Assembly: GCF_000499845.2 (NCBI RefSeq)
Contig: NC_023750.2
Coordinates: 1,163,590 to 1,227,589, forward strand
Direction: 5' to 3'
Origin: Phaseolus vulgaris
Lineage: Eukaryota; Streptophyta; Magnoliopsida; Fabales; Fabaceae
DNA length: 64,000 nt
Within the stretch, counting starts at the first letter, position 1; every line of letters begins with the position of its first letter. Positions 59,948-64,000 of the stretch are shown piece by piece. Under the pieces are notes generated by a model. It saw only the letters and a list, made by a program, of their open reading frames with translations, was not told where the DNA came from and ran no database searches. A program made the translations under genes and the position numbers.

Positions 59948-61189
59948 CATGGAAGAAGATCCACAAGGTGTTCTTTTGGTTTCATGTTGTTAGTTTTGCT
60001 CTGCATTTCTTGTGTAAACCACACATGCCCTATGTATTATTACTATTACTATTCTTCTTCTTCTTCTTCTTGATGGTTGGTTGGTTGGTTAAAGCACCCT
60101 GCATTTTTTCTTTTACACTGCCTACCATGCTTCTTCAGTTTAGTTTTTTCAGTGTTTCTGCTTTTGCTCTACGCTGCTGGGGTTAGTGAATAGTGACCTT
60201 AAAACTCTTCCTTCACACACACCATGTTCACTTACTTTAATTTGCCTGAAAATAAATGAGACATGTGGCTAGATTCATGGCGCCACTCAAAATATGCTTT
60301 GTCTTTGAACCTGATATGGTTTCTTTTTCTGTCTTTATGCTGCAAAAGCAATGCTGATTGTCGGAAGGGTTATAATTTGGGAGCATTTTAACCTGAATTT
60401 TGGCATGTTTTATATTCCTGCAAAAGTGGTTACAAGGTGGGCTCATGCCACCTGCAATTGCTCTTTGTCATGAGTTGTAGTTTTGAGTACAAGATAACTG
60501 GTCGATCCTTTTTCCCTTTGGCATCAATTAATCACACTTTATTACATGTGACTTATCACAGGCCATGGCCCCATAAAACATCCATCAACTCATATCACCG
60601 AATCTATGTCTAAGAAAATGTTAGAGTTTGAACTTTTTTCTAGTGAAGAAGTCTAACCACTGAGATTCATCTCAACAAAGGGTGATCTTAAACACATCTT
60701 TTGGAGATTATGTGTTAAGGGTATGTGAAAGTTAGAAATTTTTTACTGATGTGGAAAGAGAGGAGAATGGTATTGTTGTGGGGTTGTGGTGATGAAGATT
60801 AAGACAGTTGCATTTGGGGTTACCGAGACAATGAAGAGTGTGTGGACATAAGGAGGGTGTTAACAGGAACAAGACATGAGTAAAAGAATATATAGGGATA
60901 AGAGTGCAGAAAGGTGACCCTCCATGTTTGTAAAAGAAGAACAATTTTGCAGATTTACTGATTGACTTGAAACTAGAGGAATATTAATGCTACTGCTATG
61001 TCAGGTCAACGTCAACTGAAACTTGATAGTGCAATAAAGGGTTATTTTTCAGTAGACAAATATTACAAACCATAGCAGCTGCCTACCTCTTTCGTTCTTC
61101 TATTTGCAAACTCTTCTAATTAACTGCTCTATGTAATATTTACTGTGCTTTGGCTCTAACATGAGCTATGAGAGATGAGACTTTAAGTA
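59948..61189. other. OCTOPUS-like 3' UTR and spacer
   Basis: The first few hundred bases include an ATT/CTT-rich run (60037-60072) and are probably 3' UTR. The remainder, moderately AT-rich, has no recognisable gene. Confidence 0.45.
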
Positions 61190-61560
61190 TTCCTATGTAT
61201 TAAAAGATATTTATTAAATTTTTTATATTTTAACATGATTTTAACACAATTTTAAAAAGAAGAAATACATTAATTTTTTAAAAATTTGAATTTACTGTAT
61301 AATTTTTTTATGATTACAAAAATAAGGAACAAATCTTTTGAATCAATTTAAAAAATATCTTTTTGTTACAAAAAATATTCGAAACATATTTATCAATTTA
61401 TATAATTTATAATTATATAATATATAGATTCATGTTCTCATGTTTTATATTTTAGAGATTACGTACATGTAACTTCGGTGTGGTAGAGATTACATATAAT
61501 GTAGTTTCTTGTGTTGTAGAGATTATGTGTTATATTAGTGTCTACTGCATAGAATATGAG
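61190..61560 (-). repeat. Dispersed ~430-bp MITE-like repeat, copy 3
   Basis: Shares AAAAAGAAGAAATACATTAA (about 61254-61273), TTATGATTACAAAAATAAGG, ATTTATAATTATATAATATA (about 61407-61426) and the terminal TATTAGTGTCT word with copy 2 at 4396-4827, in the same orientation. It is shorter and more diverged. Confidence 0.6.
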
Positions 61561-62704
61561 TTACTCATTTTTCATTTTGCATGTAGAATGAAATTGTTAG
61601 ACTAATAATTAATAATCCCTCAATGTTTATTTTTTTTATATCTTTCAGTGTACTGTTTAGAGATTAATAATTAATTCTTAAATGTGAAATCAAATATGTA
61701 GACATTTACTAAAATGCATGGTAATTGGTATTTTAACATGATTGTGCATGACTGAACATGAACACAATGTGTGTATTAACATGAGTATTGTAAAATAACT
61801 TTAAACTAAATTTTAAAATGAAGTGATTTAACTTTGGATACTTTTATATTGAAAGAAAGTTTGGTGCTAACACTGCAATTTTTTCTAACCTTAAAGTTAC
61901 TTTTTTTCTTTATGAATTTTAGTTGAATTGTGCATTGGTGCAAGTACATGTAGTTTTTTTTTATTATGTATCATAAGAGATAAAATGACCAAAATTTACG
62001 TTAAAATTGTTCCAATACGTTGGTATGGTATTTTAAATATACTTTTTCTTTTTAATCTTTTGGTTATTTTTAAGTCGAGTTTTAAAATAAATAATACCTT
62101 AAATACATTTATATTAATTACGTTATCCGAAACATTAATATTAATCAAATTAAAAGATTTTGAATAATTAATTTTTATTATCGAATTAAGTAAGTATCAA
62201 TATCTAATATAGAAAGAAGAAAGAACAAAAAAAATAAGACAGATTTAGACACTATTCTTAATCACATTGAATATTTTAGATGTAAGATAAAACATTTTTT
62301 TTTTGAAATAATATTTTTTAAAAGATTTTAAAATTAAAAATAGATAATATTTCAAATACGACGATGATTGATTTTAATGATATTATTTAAAAAAATTGTG
62401 ATAAAAAAAACTTTTATGAGAGAGAAACATAATATTTTATGGAATGCAGAGTTGAGATTCTTTGGAATTTAGAATGCATTAGAATATTATTTGTTGGGAG
62501 AAGTTTTGGTGTGAGGGCATGCAGATTTTCTAAGAAGAGAATTGGCGAGCTTCGAGAAGTACAGGGAAAGCGGAATGATGCAGAATATATGGGTCGGTCC
62601 CTTCTAACACAAACAAATTACCTATGTGAGATTTGTCGGTCCAACCTCATAATTTTTCCTCTTTTTCAATCTTATTTATGTTAATCTTCACATATCATAT
62701 ATAA
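61561..62704. other. AT-rich spacer, nothing firm
   Basis: No supported gene. The part from 62430 onwards has more balanced composition and may be an outer part of the dispersed repeat that follows. Confidence 0.4.
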
Positions 62705-63175
62705 AACACTTCTATCTATCGAAAGAGTGTTGAGAGAACGATTGATTCTGCTTCTATCTTTGGTCGATTACTATTGTTCAAAGCTTCTTGTTTCTTTTTT
62801 CTCTTTTTGGTCGTTTGTCTTTACAGGCGGGGATGGTACCTGCAGAAGGCACTCCAATGTTTAAGTCAGTTAGGGTGTCGGCACTCGGGTGTCAGAGTAC
62901 AATAGATAATTATCTGGTCCTTGGAATTTGTGCTATTTATATTACTTTAATGGACCTTTGTTGGTGGGCCGCATTAGGAGGTTGGTTCATGTTTAGAGTT
63001 GTGTTAAACAATCCTTAATTATGGATTAACCCTGATGACTTGGTCAACCCATGGCTAGTCGACATGAGTCGGTCGGTCACGTGTCGTCGTGTGACCTTCT
63101 CGTTGTAGTTGATTGGTTGAATGATCAAGTTTCTGACTGCCTGATCGACTCGATCGTCGTCTGAGTACAACACTA
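62705..63175 (+). repeat. ACCTGCAGAAGG dispersed repeat, plus copy 2
   Basis: The best preserved copy of the family; it aligns with 56925-57358 over its length. Core: GGTACCTGCAGAAGGCACTC at 62835-62854. It ends GAGTACAACAC, so on the minus strand it would begin GTGTTGTACTC, reminiscent of an LTR start. The open frame across it encodes nothing recognisable. Confidence 0.75.
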
Positions 63176-63349
63176 TTTTAGCTTTTAATTATTGTTAGAG
63201 TATTTTAATTGGTAAGTGTACTAGTCGGGATTGGATAAAAATTTAATGTCCGATCAAAATCAATTGAGATCATCGTACTCAAAAAGAATTAACAATATTA
63301 ATCAATGATAAAATATTAGGTAAATATTCTTAATTATGATTTATATCTT

Positions 63350-63612
63350 CAATCTAACCCAATAATAAAGAGTTCATGGTAATTATATAAATAGACACAA
63401 ATTTCAAAAATTAGATATGTCATTATTCAGTACTACAAACACAATGTTGAATACCAAAATCTTACTTGAACATCAAAGAACCTTTTGTAGATATCATCCG
63501 AATCCGTAGTTCACGAAAACAAAGAAATCATTTAAGAAAAAGAAAGAAAGATAGACTGACCAACTAAAAAGGAAAGTAATCGTTTCCTTAATTACAATCC
63601 ATTTCGAAACTG
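63350..63612 (-). repeat. ACCTGCAGAAGG dispersed repeat, minus partner
   Basis: Aligns with 22541-22880: ATATAAATAGACACAAA, AGATATGTCATTAT, TTGAACATCAAAGAACC, and AGATATCATCCGAATCCGTA against AGGTATCATCCGAGTCTGGA. Inverted relative to 62705-63175. Confidence 0.6.
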
Positions 63613-64000
63613 TAATTATTATTACAAATTACTAAAGATAATATTGATGGTGTTATATACATGTGTTTATCTAGGATTTAAATATGACACAAGTTGGAAT
63701 AATATCTGTGTATTTAATGATAAAGAAAAACAAACTTACTCTTGGCAGAGATTTATTACAATTTGACATTTTAATTATTTTAATTTATGGAAGAATAATT
63801 ATATTTTTGGTAGTTATGTTTTATCTATATATTTGAAAACTGAAAGATAGTTTAGTTAGCATAAAAAAAAGTGATCTATATATATACAAAAACCTATTTG
63901 ACTTATATGGGATTGAATCAAAGTATTACTTTATACAAAGGAGTAATTACCAAAAACTAGTCATGAGTTTTTTTTTTTAGATATTGTAAAAGGAAAATGT
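63613..64000. other. AT-rich spacer to window end
   Basis: No gene or repeat boundary is recognised. Confidence 0.4.

Noticed and set aside
1..64000. CRISPR array, bacterial operon or phage system
   Set aside because: Intron-containing genes and plant transposons show nuclear plant DNA. The 530-bp tandem repeat is a satellite, not a spacer-repeat array.

Overview
This window is plant nuclear DNA. The genes have introns with GT-AG (one GC-AG) borders, the intergenic DNA is very AT-rich, and several plant transposon classes are present. Four protein genes, all on the + strand, are read as the C-terminal exon of an mRNA capping enzyme (87-230), DEX1 (5470-17226, 13 exons), a small DUF962/Mpo1-like membrane protein (18626-18964) and an OCTOPUS-family DUF740 protein (57998-59947). 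From memory, these are homologues of Arabidopsis neighbours around At3g09070-At3g09100, so the window looks like a conserved microsyntenic block that has been inflated by repeats. The repeat types, above all a tandem satellite with a unit near 528 bp, suggest a phaseoloid legume, most likely Phaseolus. That assignment is an inference.

Layout. 1-5.4 kb: capping-enzyme 3' end, then AT-rich spacer with a hAT-like element (2323-2937) and an inverted pair of a ~430-bp dispersed repeat (1087-1515 and 4396-4827). 5.4-17.2 kb: DEX1, whose 5-kb intron 7 carries a degenerate antisense Ty1/copia element with both LTRs (9872-13766). 18.6 kb: the DUF962 gene. 20.56-20.94 kb: a structurally complete TRIM. 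23.5-39.12 kb: a decayed CACTA (En/Spm-type) transposon, whose coding region is interrupted by a ~12.9-kb tandem satellite array (25648-38510) of about 24 units. 39-48 kb: AT-rich spacer with a foldback element and a CACTA-type MITE flanked by a 3-bp duplication. 48.8-51.7 kb: an antisense LINE reverse-transcriptase pseudogene abutting a Ty3/gypsy remnant. 53.46 kb: a second, truncated TRIM. 55.8-56.2 kb: a 193-bp tandem duplication. 56.9-57.6 and 62.7-63.6 kb: copies of a dispersed legume repeat arranged as inverted neighbours. 58-60 kb: the OCTOPUS-like gene.

The genes do not form a pathway. DEX1 acts in pollen exine patterning, the OCTOPUS family in phloem differentiation, the capping enzyme in mRNA 5' capping, and the Mpo1-like protein probably in lipid metabolism at the ER. 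The most striking feature is the satellite. It has two diverged subfamilies in an A-B-A arrangement, and its two edges fall within what reads as one continuous exon of the CACTA protein. No phage, CRISPR, rRNA or tRNA gene was seen.
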